Part shown: in pieces, positions 1-8,276 of the stretch
Numbering within the stretch: position 1 is the first letter of the stretch
Layout of the letters: every line of letters begins with the position of its first letter
Source: a virus
Strand: one strand, 5' to 3'
IMG/VR virus record: IMGVR_UViG_3300036715_000530
Coordinates: 1 to 47,592 of that record
DNA length: 47,592 nucleotides
Translations under genes and position numbers: made by a program
Notes under the pieces: model-generated
What the model was told of the DNA's origin: nothing
What the model saw: the letters and a program-made list of their open reading frames with translations, nothing else
Databases searched by the model: none

Positions 1-116
1 CTTCGTTTGGAATGCCGCGTGATAGCTTCGGCCCACATTTCGGTATGCGCTCCACTAACGAGTATTGTCGTGCCGAATTTGTCAAAGGTTGGAACGCTTG
101 CGAAGGCGTTAAGTAA
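1..116 (+). CDS. 3' end of the small protein that starts at 47295 (partial)
   Basis: This is the C-terminal part of the 61-residue protein encoded in full at 47295-47480, cut by the window edge. The first complete codon is at base 3 and the stop is TAA at 114-116. It exists only because the contig ends overlap. No function is recognised; see the full copy. Confidence 0.85.
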   Translation, partial: SFGMPRDSFGPHFGMRSTNEYCRAEFVKGWNACEGVK

Positions 117-228
117 TTTTCACAAGGGAGATTTTCACAATGATTACCGACGCACAGCTTCAGAAATTTTGTGATGACGTTTTGGCAATGCGCCGCGAAT
201 ACAATTGCAAACATGGCTATGGTGATGC
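1..228. repeat. Terminal direct repeat, left copy
   Basis: Bases 1-228 match 47365-47592 except at one position: G at 127 against T at 47491. The repeat holds the 3' end of one small gene and the 5' end of the next. It either shows that the contig closes into a circle or permuted genome of about 47,364 bp, or is a short true terminal redundancy. The odd base lies in the ribosome binding site of the gene at 140. Confidence 0.95.
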
Positions 229-433
229 CGGCAGCATGACGTTTACGCGCGGCGGCAAATACGCCAGAATTATTAAGGAAGATGAGCAACACTCGGTTTT
301 CTGCTTTGTCGATTTGGCTACGGGCTCGATCCTGAAGGCGGCGGGGTGGAATGCGCCCGCGAAGGGTGCTAGAGGCCACATTGACAACGGGGCGCGCGAC
401 GTTGGGCCATACGGGGCAGCATACAAGCGCTAA
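140..433 (+). CDS. Small conserved phage protein, 97 aa
   Basis: A 97-residue soluble protein of unknown function. The central part (GKYARIIK, then VFCFVDLATGSILKAAGW, then APAKGARGHI) has the look of a small conserved phage family that I have no functional name for. The start follows a GGGAG ribosome binding site in a leader that repeats TTTTCACA on both sides; a similar leader precedes the gene at 35347. It lies between the portal gene and the MuF gene, in the same direction, with the small gene at 47295 just upstream. It is probably an accessory gene inserted in the head operon. Confidence 0.75.
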   Translation: MITDAQLQKFCDDVLAMRREYNCKHGYGDAGSMTFTRGGKYARIIKEDEQHSVFCFVDLATGSILKAAGWNAPAKGARGHIDNGARDVGPYGAAYKR

Positions 434-442
434 GGCTGGCCA

Positions 443-2362
443 GTGACGCAATCGGTTGATGACAAGCTATTTCACGAGGTCATTACGAACGCCTTGGACG
501 TAGAGCGCCTTAAGGCAGGCGAGGCGCGAAACGTTGTCAAGATGATTGCCGCCATGGCGCAGGAACTTAGCGCCGAATTAGAAGCCGGTGAATTGAGCGG
601 GCTTAGGCGTAGCGAAGTCGAGAAGTTCCTAAAGAACGCCAGCGAGATTATCCGCCAGCATTACACCGATATTGCCGAGCTATCCGACTTTTCCAGCATT
701 TCAGCAACGGTACAACATGCCACCGCGTCAAGCCTAGAGATGGTTCTAGGAATTGACGCGGTTAGCTTGCCATCTAAATTTTATACCAATTCAGTTAACA
801 GCAACGTTATGATTGAGGGTTCGCCAACTGCCGATTGGTGGCGCGGACAAGCCGAAAATGTAGTTGAGCAGTTCGTTAGTAATGTGCGTCTTGGCTTGAC
901 CGCTGGCGAGACGAACGAACAAATTACCCGGCGAATTGTGGGCAGTTCCGGCGAAGCCGGCATTTTGGACGTTGCCACTAGAGACGCTAGAACCTTAGTT
1001 CATTCGTCTATTCAGACAGTAGCCAATGACGCTAGGCGTAAAACCTTTGAAGCTAACAGCGACATAATCAAGGGAATTAAACAAGTCTCAACCTTAGATG
1101 GTCACACTACCATAATTTGCGTTAGCTATAGCGGCGCTAGCTGGAACTTGGATTATGAGCCAATTAACGGAAATGATTTGCCTTATAACGGAGGAGCGCC
1201 GCGCCACTGGAATTGCCGTAGCGCAGAAGTTCCAATAACAAAGACATTTGCCGAGCTAGGCTTAGCTGGCGTCAAAGAACCGCCAGTTTCGACTAGAGCT
1301 AGTGTTGACGGCCAGATCGCAGGCGACACCACATTTGAAGGCTTCCTTAGGGGTAAGAGCATTGCCTTTCAGGATGAATTGTTGGGTGCAGGACGCGCCG
1401 AGCTATGGCGTAGCGGCAAGATAACATTGCGCGACTTGGTAAGCGGCGAAGGAAACCCGCTAACGCTTTCGGAATTGATGGCTAAGTACGGCTTTAGTTC
1501 GAAGACGGGAGGATTTAGCGCCGAAGACTTTATGAAACGGTTTGATGATCCGAACGCTACAGCCGCTTCGATTTTAGCTAAGTTTCCTTCAAATACCAAG
1601 GCCAAAATTCTAGAAGTCGAAGCTAAGATAAGCAAACTAACTCCTACTTCTGCCTTATATTCGAAAGCCGGTGTTTACACTTCAGCAAGAGAGAAATTGC
1701 ACCAAGATATTCTTTATAAAGGTGTCAATGGGTTTGATCCTAAAACCAGCAAGAGCAAGTTTTATCCTCCTTTGATTAGCAAAGCTAAGTTAGAAGCCGC
1801 TATTACAAATTCCGATAAGCCCACATTTACCATCTTAGGCGGGCGCGGCGGCTCCGGTAAAAGTGCTTTTGACGGCCAGAAATTCCCGCAAGCCAAAGTT
1901 TATGATAAAGACAAAGTTATCTTGTTTGATAGCGATGTTATTAAGCATATGTTGCCAGAATTTAGAGGCTTCAATGCTAACCAAGTTCACGAAGAAAGTT
2001 CGGATATTCTTCGAATGGCAATTGAGGAAGCCAAGCAACACCGCGCAAATATTGTTTTAGATGGCACCTTGAAAAGCCGCGAAAGCGCACTAAGTAATGT
2101 GCATAGCTTCATTGATGCCGGATATAAGGTTGAGGCGCATTATATGCACCTTCCGAGGCAGGAAGCCGCCGCCCGCGCCATTGCTCGCTTTTTGGGTCCA
2201 ACTGGCCGCTACGTTTCCGCTGATATCATTCTTGGAAATATTCAGAATGAAGAAACATTCGACGAAATAATAAAGCTAGTTGATGAATGGAGTTTCAGAG
2301 ATAACAACGTTCCTAGGGGCGAGCCTCCTAGATTAATCGCCTCAAAAAGAAAGCATGTGTAA
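443..2362 (+). CDS. MuF-type minor head protein fused to a C-terminal zeta-toxin-like kinase
   Basis: A 639-residue two-part protein. Residues about 140-300 carry the MuF/SPP1 gp7-like head domain: a helical region, then STLDGHTTIICVSYSG at 216-231 and the diagnostic HWNCRS at 255-260. A helical linker (about 300-455) leads to a P-loop kinase of the zeta-toxin type: Walker A GGRGGSGKS at 466-474, DSD at 496-498 followed by LPEFRG, LDGT at 539-542, and GPTGRYV at 585-591. Known zeta toxins phosphorylate UDP-N-acetylglucosamine and block cell-wall synthesis, while MuF proteins sit inside or near the portal. I infer a toxin packaged in the virion. The start is GTG at 443, 9 bases after the preceding stop. 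A 54-aa gene overlaps the stop codon. Confidence 0.88.
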   Translation: MTQSVDDKLFHEVITNALDVERLKAGEARNVVKMIAAMAQELSAELEAGELSGLRRSEVEKFLKNASEIIRQHYTDIAELSDFSSISATVQHATASSLEMVLGIDAVSLPSKFYTNSVNSNVMIEGSPTADWWRGQAENVVEQFVSNVRLGLTAGETNEQITRRIVGSSGEAGILDVATRDARTLVHSSIQTVANDARRKTFEANSDIIKGIKQVSTLDGHTTIICVSYSGASWNLDYEPINGNDLPYNGGAPRHWNCRSAEVPITKTFAELGLAGVKEPPVSTRASVDGQIAGDTTFEGFLRGKSIAFQDELLGAGRAELWRSGKITLRDLVSGEGNPLTLSELMAKYGFSSKTGGFSAEDFMKRFDDPNATAASILAKFPSNTKAKILEVEAKISKLTPTSALYSKAGVYTSAREKLHQDILYKGVNGFDPKTSKSKFYPPLISKAKLEAAITNSDKPTFTILGGRGGSGKSAFDGQKFPQAKVYDKDKVILFDSDVIKHMLPEFRGFNANQVHEESSDILRMAIEEAKQHRANIVLDGTLKSRESALSNVHSFIDAGYKVEAHYMHLPRQEAAARAIARFLGPTGRYVSADIILGNIQNEETFDEIIKLVDEWSFRDNNVPRGEPPRLIASKRKHV

Positions 2363-2526
2363 TGGCCAATAGAAAATTTGATAAAATGATTAGGGATAAC
2401 CCGGAAGCGTTTGACTATGCTGATTTGCCGACGCCGGGTGTAACGGCGGCACAGAAAGCCGAGGCCGATAGAATTAGGCCAGCTTGGGCAAAGGAAATGC
2501 TTGCCAAGCGCAACGCCGCCACTTAA
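2362..2526 (+). CDS. 54-aa helical protein directly behind the MuF-zeta gene
   Basis: The ATG shares bases with the TAA of the MuF-zeta gene (TAATG), so translation is probably coupled. The product is short, charged and probably helical (begins MANRKFDKMIRDNPEAF, ends EMLAKRNAAT), with no recognised domain. In polymorphic MuF toxins the immunity gene usually follows immediately, and epsilon antitoxins are small helical proteins, so this is a candidate antitoxin. It is shorter than epsilon and I see no direct similarity. It could equally be a small head accessory protein. Confidence 0.7.
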   Translation: MANRKFDKMIRDNPEAFDYADLPTPGVTAAQKAEADRIRPAWAKEMLAKRNAAT

Positions 2527-2590
2527 GCATTTGCGCTCTATGAACCGGATGCGGCTAAGCTGCTAGTGTCCCTAAGGGAAAGAACTTCAA

Positions 2591-3304
2591 ATGGCATATG
2601 ATCCAAATGATCCCGCTGATAAGGCAATTGTGCAAGGTTTAATCGACGCGGCTTTAGAGGAAGCCGAAACCGAGCATGAAGCCAATAAGGCAGGTCTAAT
2701 TAAAAAGAACGCCGACCTTTTAGACAAGATTAAAAAGCTTCGTACAAGCGGCGGCGAAGTCGATACCGCCGAAATTACCCGGCTTGAAACCGAACTTGAA
2801 AATACGCAGCGTGATTTGCGCACCGCCGAAACTTCTAACCGGGAAGCTACGCGCCAGATCAAGGCACTTACGACCGAGCGCGACACGGCCAAGACTGCCT
2901 TGGAAACCGAAAGCGGATTTAGTCGCAAGTTACTTGTCGAAAACGGCTTGACCGATGCCTTAACCGGTGCCAATGTCGCGCCACAGTTCATGCCGGCCGC
3001 CCGCGCGTTGCTCGAAAAGCAAGTTGAAGTGAAGGCGGAAGGCGACAGCCGCACAGCGGTTGTAGGCGATAAGTCGCTAAGCGACTTTGTTAAAGATTGG
3101 TCGCAAAGCGATCAAGGCAAAGTGTTTATAGCGGCTCCCGCCAATGGCGGCGGCGGTACTCTACCCCCCGGCACACCGCCAAGCGGTTCCAAAAAGATTT
3201 ACGAAATGAACGATACCGAGCGCGTTGCTTTGTATAATTCAAATCCAACCGACTTTAATTCCCGCGTTGCAGCGGGTGAGAATAAAGCGCCACCTAAACA
3301 GTAA
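2591..3304 (+). CDS. Capsid scaffolding protein
   Basis: A 237-residue protein located just before the major capsid gene, the standard place for a scaffold. Residues about 15-120 are a long charged coiled coil rich in Glu, Lys and Ala. It is followed by a segment typical of phage scaffolds (ENGLTDALTGANVAPQFM) and a FVKDW...GKVFIAAPANGGGG tail, then a flexible Pro/Gly C-terminus. Scaffolds of this kind guide procapsid assembly and are then removed. The start follows AAGGGAAAG at good spacing. No protease gene is visible nearby, so processing is unclear. Confidence 0.82.
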   Translation: MAYDPNDPADKAIVQGLIDAALEEAETEHEANKAGLIKKNADLLDKIKKLRTSGGEVDTAEITRLETELENTQRDLRTAETSNREATRQIKALTTERDTAKTALETESGFSRKLLVENGLTDALTGANVAPQFMPAARALLEKQVEVKAEGDSRTAVVGDKSLSDFVKDWSQSDQGKVFIAAPANGGGGTLPPGTPPSGSKKIYEMNDTERVALYNSNPTDFNSRVAAGENKAPPKQ

Positions 3305-3326
3305 ACCCCAAGGCCGAACTTGGGGT
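3305..3326 (+). terminator. Hairpin between scaffold and capsid genes
   Basis: Perfect 8-bp arms, ACCCCAAG and CTTGGGGT, with a 6-base loop right after the scaffold stop. There is no T-run, so it is more likely an mRNA processing or stabilising hairpin, or a weak attenuator, than a full terminator. Confidence 0.6.
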
Positions 3327-3344
3327 ATGAAAAGGAACTAGCAA

Positions 3345-4376
3345 ATGATCCGCTTATCTGATGTTTTCATCCCCCAAGTTTACGGCTCCTATACGGCGCT
3401 GAATAACCCCGAAACTTCGGCTTTTGTCGCGGCTGGCATTGTCAAGACTTCTGATTTGCTCAATCAGATTGCGGCGGCTGGTAGCAAGACGGTTATTGTT
3501 CCTTTCTGGAACGACATTGATCCGACGATTGAGCCGAACTATTCGAACGATGATCCGGCAGATTTGGCGGTTCCGAACGCAATCAATTCCGGCACCATGA
3601 CCGCGCGCAAGGCATGGCTTAACCAGTCTTTCGGGGAAATGGACCTTATTCAAGAGCTTGCTGGCCAGTCGCCATTGCAGCACGTCAAAAACCGTTTCGG
3701 CACCTACTGGGTGCGCCAGATGGAGCGGCGATTGATTGCGCAATGTGTGGGCATTTTGGCGGATAACGTCGCAAACGACGCTGGCGATATGCTGGTTGAT
3801 ATTTCCGGCCTTAGCGGCGGCGCAGAGCTTTTCAGTTCGGCTTCGTTCATTGATGCCGCCTATACTATGGGCGACCAAGTCGAGAATATCACGGCAATTG
3901 GGGTTCATTCCGCAATTGAAGCGCGCATGGCCAAGAATAACGAAATCGACACTATCCGCGATAGTGAAGGTCAGCTTGTCATGCGTACCTATAAGGGCCG
4001 CGCCGTCATTGTTGATGATAGCTTACCGGTTTCGGGTAGCGGTTCAAATCGCGTCTTCACGTCAATTCTTTTTGGCGGCGGTGCTTTTGGCTTCGGCGGT
4101 GTCGAAGGACAGGCTTTCGCAATGGGCGAAGGCGTCCCCAAGGTTGCGGCTGAAGTTTACCGCACGCCAATGGCCGGTAACGGCGGCGGCATGGAAAGCA
4201 TTTGGGAGCGCAAGACTTGGATTTTGCACCCCTTTGGTTTCGAGTGGATCGAAAGCGGCGCGGCTCTTGCCGAGTTTTCCCCAACTCTTGCCGACCTTCG
4301 CCTTGCGGCGCATTGGAACCGCATTACCGTTTCGCGCAAGCAAGTCCCGCTCGCGTTCATTAAGTCCAAGGCTTAA
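3345..4376 (+). CDS. Major capsid protein
   Basis: A 343-residue protein following the scaffold and flanked by two hairpins, as expected for the most abundant virion protein. The N-terminus (IRLSDVFIPQVYGSYTALN) and the pattern of short Gly/Asp loops alternating with beta-rich segments match the phage coat-protein group that has an HK97-like fold and lacks a long cleaved N-terminal delta domain. The segment SPLQHVKNRFGTYWVRQMERRLIAQCVGIL resembles the long spine helix. The start follows AAAAGGA at 3330-3336. Position, size and sequence style agree. Confidence 0.88.
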   Translation: MIRLSDVFIPQVYGSYTALNNPETSAFVAAGIVKTSDLLNQIAAAGSKTVIVPFWNDIDPTIEPNYSNDDPADLAVPNAINSGTMTARKAWLNQSFGEMDLIQELAGQSPLQHVKNRFGTYWVRQMERRLIAQCVGILADNVANDAGDMLVDISGLSGGAELFSSASFIDAAYTMGDQVENITAIGVHSAIEARMAKNNEIDTIRDSEGQLVMRTYKGRAVIVDDSLPVSGSGSNRVFTSILFGGGAFGFGGVEGQAFAMGEGVPKVAAEVYRTPMAGNGGGMESIWERKTWILHPFGFEWIESGAALAEFSPTLADLRLAAHWNRITVSRKQVPLAFIKSKA

Positions 4377-4381
4377 GTTGG

Positions 4382-4408
4382 TTAGGGGCGGTCAATAGCC
4401 GCCCCTAA
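4382..4408 (+). terminator. Hairpin after the major capsid gene
   Basis: Perfect 10-bp arms TTAGGGGCGG and CCGCCCCTAA around the loop TCAATAG, five bases after the capsid stop. The T-run is minimal, so it may only partly terminate. It belongs to a group of hairpins sharing an AATAG loop (see 5175 and 8277). Confidence 0.75.
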
Positions 4409-4439
4409 TTACTGAAGTTTTAGCCAAAGGAAAAATGAA

Positions 4440-4610
4440 ATGAAGGGCAGTCCTAAGACTTTAGCCGCCATGTCGCCCGCAACAGCTACCAAGCGCGGGC
4501 CGGTCAAGCAAGCGGCTTTTCAGGCCAATAGCGCAGCGGCGCCGACGCAGACAGAATTTAACGCTCTGTTGGCCAAGCTTATTGCCGCTGGTTTAATGGC
4601 CGCTTCGTAA
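4440..4610 (+). CDS. Head-fiber-like miniprotein, 56 aa
   Basis: A 56-residue product following AAAGGAAAA. Its C-terminal half, AAPTQTEFNALLAKLIAAGLM, closely resembles the end of phage head-fiber or head-decoration proteins, where an APTQ-x-FN-LL-LRAAGLM motif recurs. Full-length versions often have extra N-terminal domains; this one has only a short basic leader. The position directly behind the major capsid gene fits a small capsid-surface or decoration protein. Confidence 0.7.
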   Translation: MKGSPKTLAAMSPATATKRGPVKQAAFQANSAAAPTQTEFNALLAKLIAAGLMAAS

Positions 4611-4637
4611 TCAACGACTAAGGAAAGGAATAGTTCA

Positions 4638-5159
4638 ATGTTAAGTTTAGCAGAACGCCATACCGACCGCGTAAAGCGCAAGGCCGAGAATATGCTCGAT
4701 AGCCTAGCCTCTAGCGGCGGTGGTGTCGGCGCGGCTCTTGCTCACGCGGTTAACTTTACCGATGCTTTGGCGGGTTTAACCGAAGACGAGCGCAACGAAG
4801 TTATGCGGACTTCCGAAGACGGTTTCCGCAATGCAATGTCCGGCGATGTTGTTGCGGATATGACCAAGTATGCCGGTATTGGCATCCCTAATCCGCTTAT
4901 CGTCCCTCCCGGCGATATGCCTCCCTTGGTCGATTTGGGCGCCGTGGAGAAGGTGCAGGCAGGCGACAAGAGCGGTTGGGGTGACACGAGCGGCAACGCG
5001 AACGGACGAGCCATTGCAGCGCAGGATACGGGCGCTAGCTCGAACAACGGCGCGGCTAGCGAGACGCCAGAGGAGATCGCCAAGCGCGAAGCCAAGGCGC
5101 AGGCTACCCGCGATGCCAAGGGCGACGGCACCACGACCATTATTCCTGCCAAGAAATAA
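4638..5159 (+). CDS. Putative head accessory protein, 173 aa
   Basis: The N-terminal half looks helical and folded (LSLAERHTDRVKRKAEN, then AALAHAVNFTDALAGL), while residues from about 110 onward are low in complexity: Ala, Gly, Asn and Lys rich and probably disordered. I do not recognise a family. It sits between the head-fiber-like gene and the head-tail connectors and is closed by a clear terminator, so a head-associated role is likely. The start follows AAGGAAAGG with good spacing. Confidence 0.7.
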   Translation: MLSLAERHTDRVKRKAENMLDSLASSGGGVGAALAHAVNFTDALAGLTEDERNEVMRTSEDGFRNAMSGDVVADMTKYAGIGIPNPLIVPPGDMPPLVDLGAVEKVQAGDKSGWGDTSGNANGRAIAAQDTGASSNNGAASETPEEIAKREAKAQATRDAKGDGTTTIIPAKK

Positions 5160-5174
5160 GTCGGTCAAATATAG

Positions 5175-5211
5175 AGGCGGCTTTCTGTAATAGGAAGCCG
5201 CCTTTATTTTT
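5175..5211 (+). terminator. Rho-independent-type terminator after the head genes
   Basis: Arms AGGCGGCTTTC and GAAGCCGCCT around TGTAATAG, followed by TTTATTTTT at 5203-5211. It separates the head block from the connector block. The loop repeats the AATAG motif seen in the hairpins at 4382 and 8277. Confidence 0.82.
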
Positions 5212-5225
5212 AGGAATTGTTAGAA

Positions 5226-5825
5226 ATGGCGTTTATTGTCGAAGACGGAACCGGCCTTAGCAATTCTAATAGCTATGTCGATGCTGCTTATGTTCGCGAT
5301 TACCACGCGGATAGAGGCAACGACGAATGGGCTGCAATAAACGACAACACCAAAGAGCAGCAATTAATCCGTAAGGCAATGGATTATATCAATGGCACAT
5401 TTGGCGCAGCTTGGCAGGGTTATCGCACCAAGTTAACCCAAGCCTTAGATTTTCCGCGCAGGGGTATTCATTTAGGAAATAATCGCGTTTCCGCTGGTTT
5501 TGCTGGCAATGGTTATTTTGTTGGCGGGATGCCGGGTTATGGAGCCGGACAAGGCTTTTACGGTACTTATGATTATCTAGATGCCCACACAATCCCGACA
5601 GAATTAAAAGACGCTGTTGCTGAATTGGCTTTGATCGCCAAATCGACACCTCTTTCGCCAACACAAAAGCAAGCTAAAAAACGCGTTAAGGTTGGACCTT
5701 TAGAAGTCGAATACGATAGCGCCTCGCCACAAGCAAATCGCTTTATTGGAGCAACTGCAAAACTAGCTATCTTTATTGGCGGCATTAGCTCTAGCGGTGG
5801 CATGGTAAGGTTAAATAGAGCATGA
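5226..5825 (+). CDS. Head-tail connector protein (DnaT-like domain family)
   Basis: A 199-residue protein with the N-terminus typical of the phage DnaT-like connector family (AFIVEDGTGLSNSNSYVD, then EQQLIRKAMDYINGTF) and the usual C-terminal VGPLEVEYDS followed by a helix. Members occupy the gp6-like adaptor position below the portal. I chose ATG at 5226, preceded by AGGA at 5212-5215, over the TTG nine bases earlier. Its TGA overlaps the next ATG, so the connector genes form a coupled string. The glycine-rich stretch GFAGNGYFVGGMPGYGAGQGF is an unusual loop insertion. Confidence 0.75.
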   Translation: MAFIVEDGTGLSNSNSYVDAAYVRDYHADRGNDEWAAINDNTKEQQLIRKAMDYINGTFGAAWQGYRTKLTQALDFPRRGIHLGNNRVSAGFAGNGYFVGGMPGYGAGQGFYGTYDYLDAHTIPTELKDAVAELALIAKSTPLSPTQKQAKKRVKVGPLEVEYDSASPQANRFIGATAKLAIFIGGISSSGGMVRLNRA

Positions 5826-6184
5826 CTGAATTAGACGCCGAACTAGGTCCAATTGGCTTAGAATTGATTGCCGAGTTTGGCAAGTCGATTGGTTTTCGTC
5901 GCATATCTAACCAAGAATATGACCCTGCTACCGGCACTTCGGTTAAAGACGAAACGGCTACGGTACAAATTCGTGCGCTTGTCGAAGATACCGCCGGAAT
6001 GCAACTTTCGCAGCTTGTCGAAGGTGCGAGTAAAAAGCTAACTATTTCAGCTTTAGCATTATCTGTTTCACAAGAAACCTTAGACGAATATGATATTGAC
6101 GGATCAACTTATACGGCTAAGCAAATTGCTACTATTTATAGCGGTGATTTGCCTTGTCTATATACGGTTTGGGTTGGCAAGTGA
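5822..6184 (+). CDS. Putative head-closure (stopper) protein, 120 aa
   Basis: It begins in an ATGA overlap with the connector gene and ends in a GTGA overlap with the next. Size, acidic N-terminus and the pattern GFRRISNQEYDPATGTSVKD, a beta hairpin with a typical phage-connector turn, fit a gp16-like head-closure protein. The call rests mostly on gene order (adaptor, stopper, tail completion, tail terminator, tail tube), because sequence motifs in this group are weak. Confidence 0.6.
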   Translation: MTELDAELGPIGLELIAEFGKSIGFRRISNQEYDPATGTSVKDETATVQIRALVEDTAGMQLSQLVEGASKKLTISALALSVSQETLDEYDIDGSTYTAKQIATIYSGDLPCLYTVWVGK

Positions 6185-6621
6185 GCTTTGCGCTTGACCT
6201 TAAGGCTTTTGCCGACAAGACAAATAAGGTTGCGGACGCGGTTGTTCGAAAGATTGTTATTGATGTTGGCACGGCTTTAGTTATGAAGTCGCCAGTTGGT
6301 GACGCTAAGTATTGGACGCATCTCGCACCTAAAGGTTACGTTGGCGGGCGGTTTCGCGGTAACTGGCAATATGCGGAAGGCGAACCGGATGCCAGCACAA
6401 GCGAAACTATTGATCCTTCGGGTTCGGCAACAATTAGCGGTATTGTGGGCAAGATAGACGAGAAAGCAGCGGGTAAAGTTCATTATATTACTAATTCGCT
6501 TCCCTATGCTATTAGATTAGAAGACGGTTGGAGCTATCGCCAAGCGCCTAATGGCATGGTACATTTAACCGTAGCTGAATTTGAACCGATAGTTAAAGAA
6601 GCAGCAGAGGCTTTGCGATGA
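6181..6621 (+). CDS. HK97 gp10-like neck / tail-completion protein
   Basis: 146 residues. The N-terminus SFALDLKAFADKTNKVADAVVRKIVIDVGTALVMKSPV and the following FRGNWQY are hallmarks of the HK97 gp10-like family, which joins head and tail. I placed the start at GTG 6181, overlapping the previous TGA, because family proteins begin at this SFALDLKAF segment; an in-frame ATG at 6154 would add nine residues inside the upstream gene. It ends in an ATGA overlap with the tail terminator gene. Confidence 0.82.
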   Translation: MSFALDLKAFADKTNKVADAVVRKIVIDVGTALVMKSPVGDAKYWTHLAPKGYVGGRFRGNWQYAEGEPDASTSETIDPSGSATISGIVGKIDEKAAGKVHYITNSLPYAIRLEDGWSYRQAPNGMVHLTVAEFEPIVKEAAEALR

Positions 6622-7022
6622 GTGTTGTTAAAATTGCAAAGGCTTTAGAAACTAAGCTAAAAGCAAGTTATAATGATTTGCCTATTGCTTGGGAAAATTT
6701 GAAGTTTGTTGGAACAGACGGGCCTTTTCAAGTTGCCACGGTTTTATTTGCAGAGCCAGAAAATCCAACACAAGGCGATAACTTTTACCGTCAAAGAGGC
6801 TTTCTGCAAATCTCTTTGCTTTACCCTATAGACACCGGACGCGGCGCAGCTTTTGCTAGAGCAGAATTGTTGCGGGCGGGCTTTCATCGGGGCTTGTCTT
6901 TGGTAGCCGATGGCGTTACGGCGATAATCGAAAAGACGCCGGAAATAAGCGCCGGTAAAGTTGAAGACGGGCGTTATGTTGTAATTGTTCGTATTCGTTT
7001 CTTTGCTAATATAGAAGGATAG
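6618..7022 (+). CDS. Tail terminator protein
   Basis: 134 residues, starting in a four-base overlap with the neck gene and followed five bases later by the tail tube gene. The pattern of an N-terminal helix, WENLKF, then beta strands (FLQISLLYPIDTGRGAAFARAELLRAGFHRG) is that of the phage tail terminator group (DUF4128-like), which caps the tube at the correct length. The assignment combines this pattern with the conserved gene order. Confidence 0.75.
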   Translation: MSVVKIAKALETKLKASYNDLPIAWENLKFVGTDGPFQVATVLFAEPENPTQGDNFYRQRGFLQISLLYPIDTGRGAAFARAELLRAGFHRGLSLVADGVTAIIEKTPEISAGKVEDGRYVVIVRIRFFANIEG

Positions 7023-7027
7023 GTAAA

Positions 7028-8269
7028 ATGGTTGGCATTGCAACAGGCGTTTTCAAGAAAATCTCCCTGAAAAAGCAGATTGCTTTAGGGACTAAGGCGG
7101 CGGCTGGCGCTGGCGGCACGGCTCGTTATATGCGCCGCACCAAGTCAACTCTTGACTTGGCCAAGGCTACCTATTCATCGGCAGAAATTCTTGAAAGCCA
7201 GCAGCGGCGCGATATGCGGCACGGTGTTCGTTCGGTAGCCGGCACCATTTCCGGTGAGCTTTCCGTAGGCGGCTATCAGTTGCCAATCGAAAGCGTTTTA
7301 CGGCAGGGAGCGCAAGCGCAAATTACTTCGGGCGCAGTTTCCACCGTTGCGGCGGCGGTTACAACCGGCAACTTCGGCACCTTTACGCGCGGCGCGGGTT
7401 CATGGTTAACCGATGGCTTTAAGGTTGGCGATGTTGTCAACTTTAGCGGTTGGACGACTACGGGCGTTAATAACAATGCTCATAATTTTGTTATTATCAC
7501 GCTTACCGCATTGGTGATGACGGTTTTGGCAGTTGATGGCACTCCGGTTGTCGCAAAGGCGGCTGGCGATGCTGTTACCCTTGTTACCGTTGGCAAGAAA
7601 GCTTGGGTTCCTTCGACGGCGCAAACTCGCGATTATTACACAATCAATCATTGGTTTGCCGATATTGGCATTTCCGAAGAATACAACGATTGCGTGTTTA
7701 CCGGCTTTACTGCGACCTTGCCCCCTAGCGGTATGTCAACTATTGACTTCCCGGTTATGGGTTTAGATATGCAAGCCAACACGGTTGAATATTTCACCAC
7801 TCCGGCGGCTTCGCCAAACGGAGGCATTCTCGCATCTGTTAACGGAGTGTTGCTAATCAATGGCGCGGCGGCTGGTGTTGTAACCGGCCTAACTGTTATT
7901 GTTAACGGCAACTACACATCGCCTAATGGCGTTGTTGGCCAGAACACCAATCCCGATATTTTTCCCGGTATGGTCGATGTTACCGGCAATATGACGGTGC
8001 TTTTCAAAGACGGCGTTATGCGTGATTTGTTTCTTAATGAAACCGAAAGCAGCCTTGTTTGTGTTCTTACCGCAAACAATACACCGGGGGCGCCGTTTAC
8101 TTCCTTTGTTATGTCGCGGATCAAATTTAGTGGCGCAACTAAGGATGATGGCACGGCGGGGCTTACCCTTACCATGCCATACACCGCACTCGAAAATGTC
8201 TCGACTAGCGGCGCTGGCCAGCCTAACCTTCAGACAACGATTTCGATCCAAGATAGCGCATTCGTCTAA
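7028..8269 (+). CDS. Major tail tube protein
   Basis: 413 residues, longer than simple tube proteins. The N-terminal and C-terminal parts look like the tail-tube beta barrel (RYMRRTKSTLDLAKATYSS, GTISGELSVGGYQLPIES; C-terminal SFVMSRIKFSGATKDDG and TLTMPYTAL). The middle, about residues 95-200, is Val/Thr/Gly rich like an inserted beta or Ig-type domain. This arrangement matches the second phage tail tube family. It is flanked by a hairpin at the 3' end, as is usual for an abundant structural gene. Confidence 0.82.
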   Translation: MVGIATGVFKKISLKKQIALGTKAAAGAGGTARYMRRTKSTLDLAKATYSSAEILESQQRRDMRHGVRSVAGTISGELSVGGYQLPIESVLRQGAQAQITSGAVSTVAAAVTTGNFGTFTRGAGSWLTDGFKVGDVVNFSGWTTTGVNNNAHNFVIITLTALVMTVLAVDGTPVVAKAAGDAVTLVTVGKKAWVPSTAQTRDYYTINHWFADIGISEEYNDCVFTGFTATLPPSGMSTIDFPVMGLDMQANTVEYFTTPAASPNGGILASVNGVLLINGAAAGVVTGLTVIVNGNYTSPNGVVGQNTNPDIFPGMVDVTGNMTVLFKDGVMRDLFLNETESSLVCVLTANNTPGAPFTSFVMSRIKFSGATKDDGTAGLTLTMPYTALENVSTSGAGQPNLQTTISIQDSAFV

Positions 8270-8276
8270 GCCAATG

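Noticed and set aside
4062-4343. Several minus-strand frames under the major capsid gene
   Set aside because: Shadows of a well-supported capsid gene with consistent neighbours.
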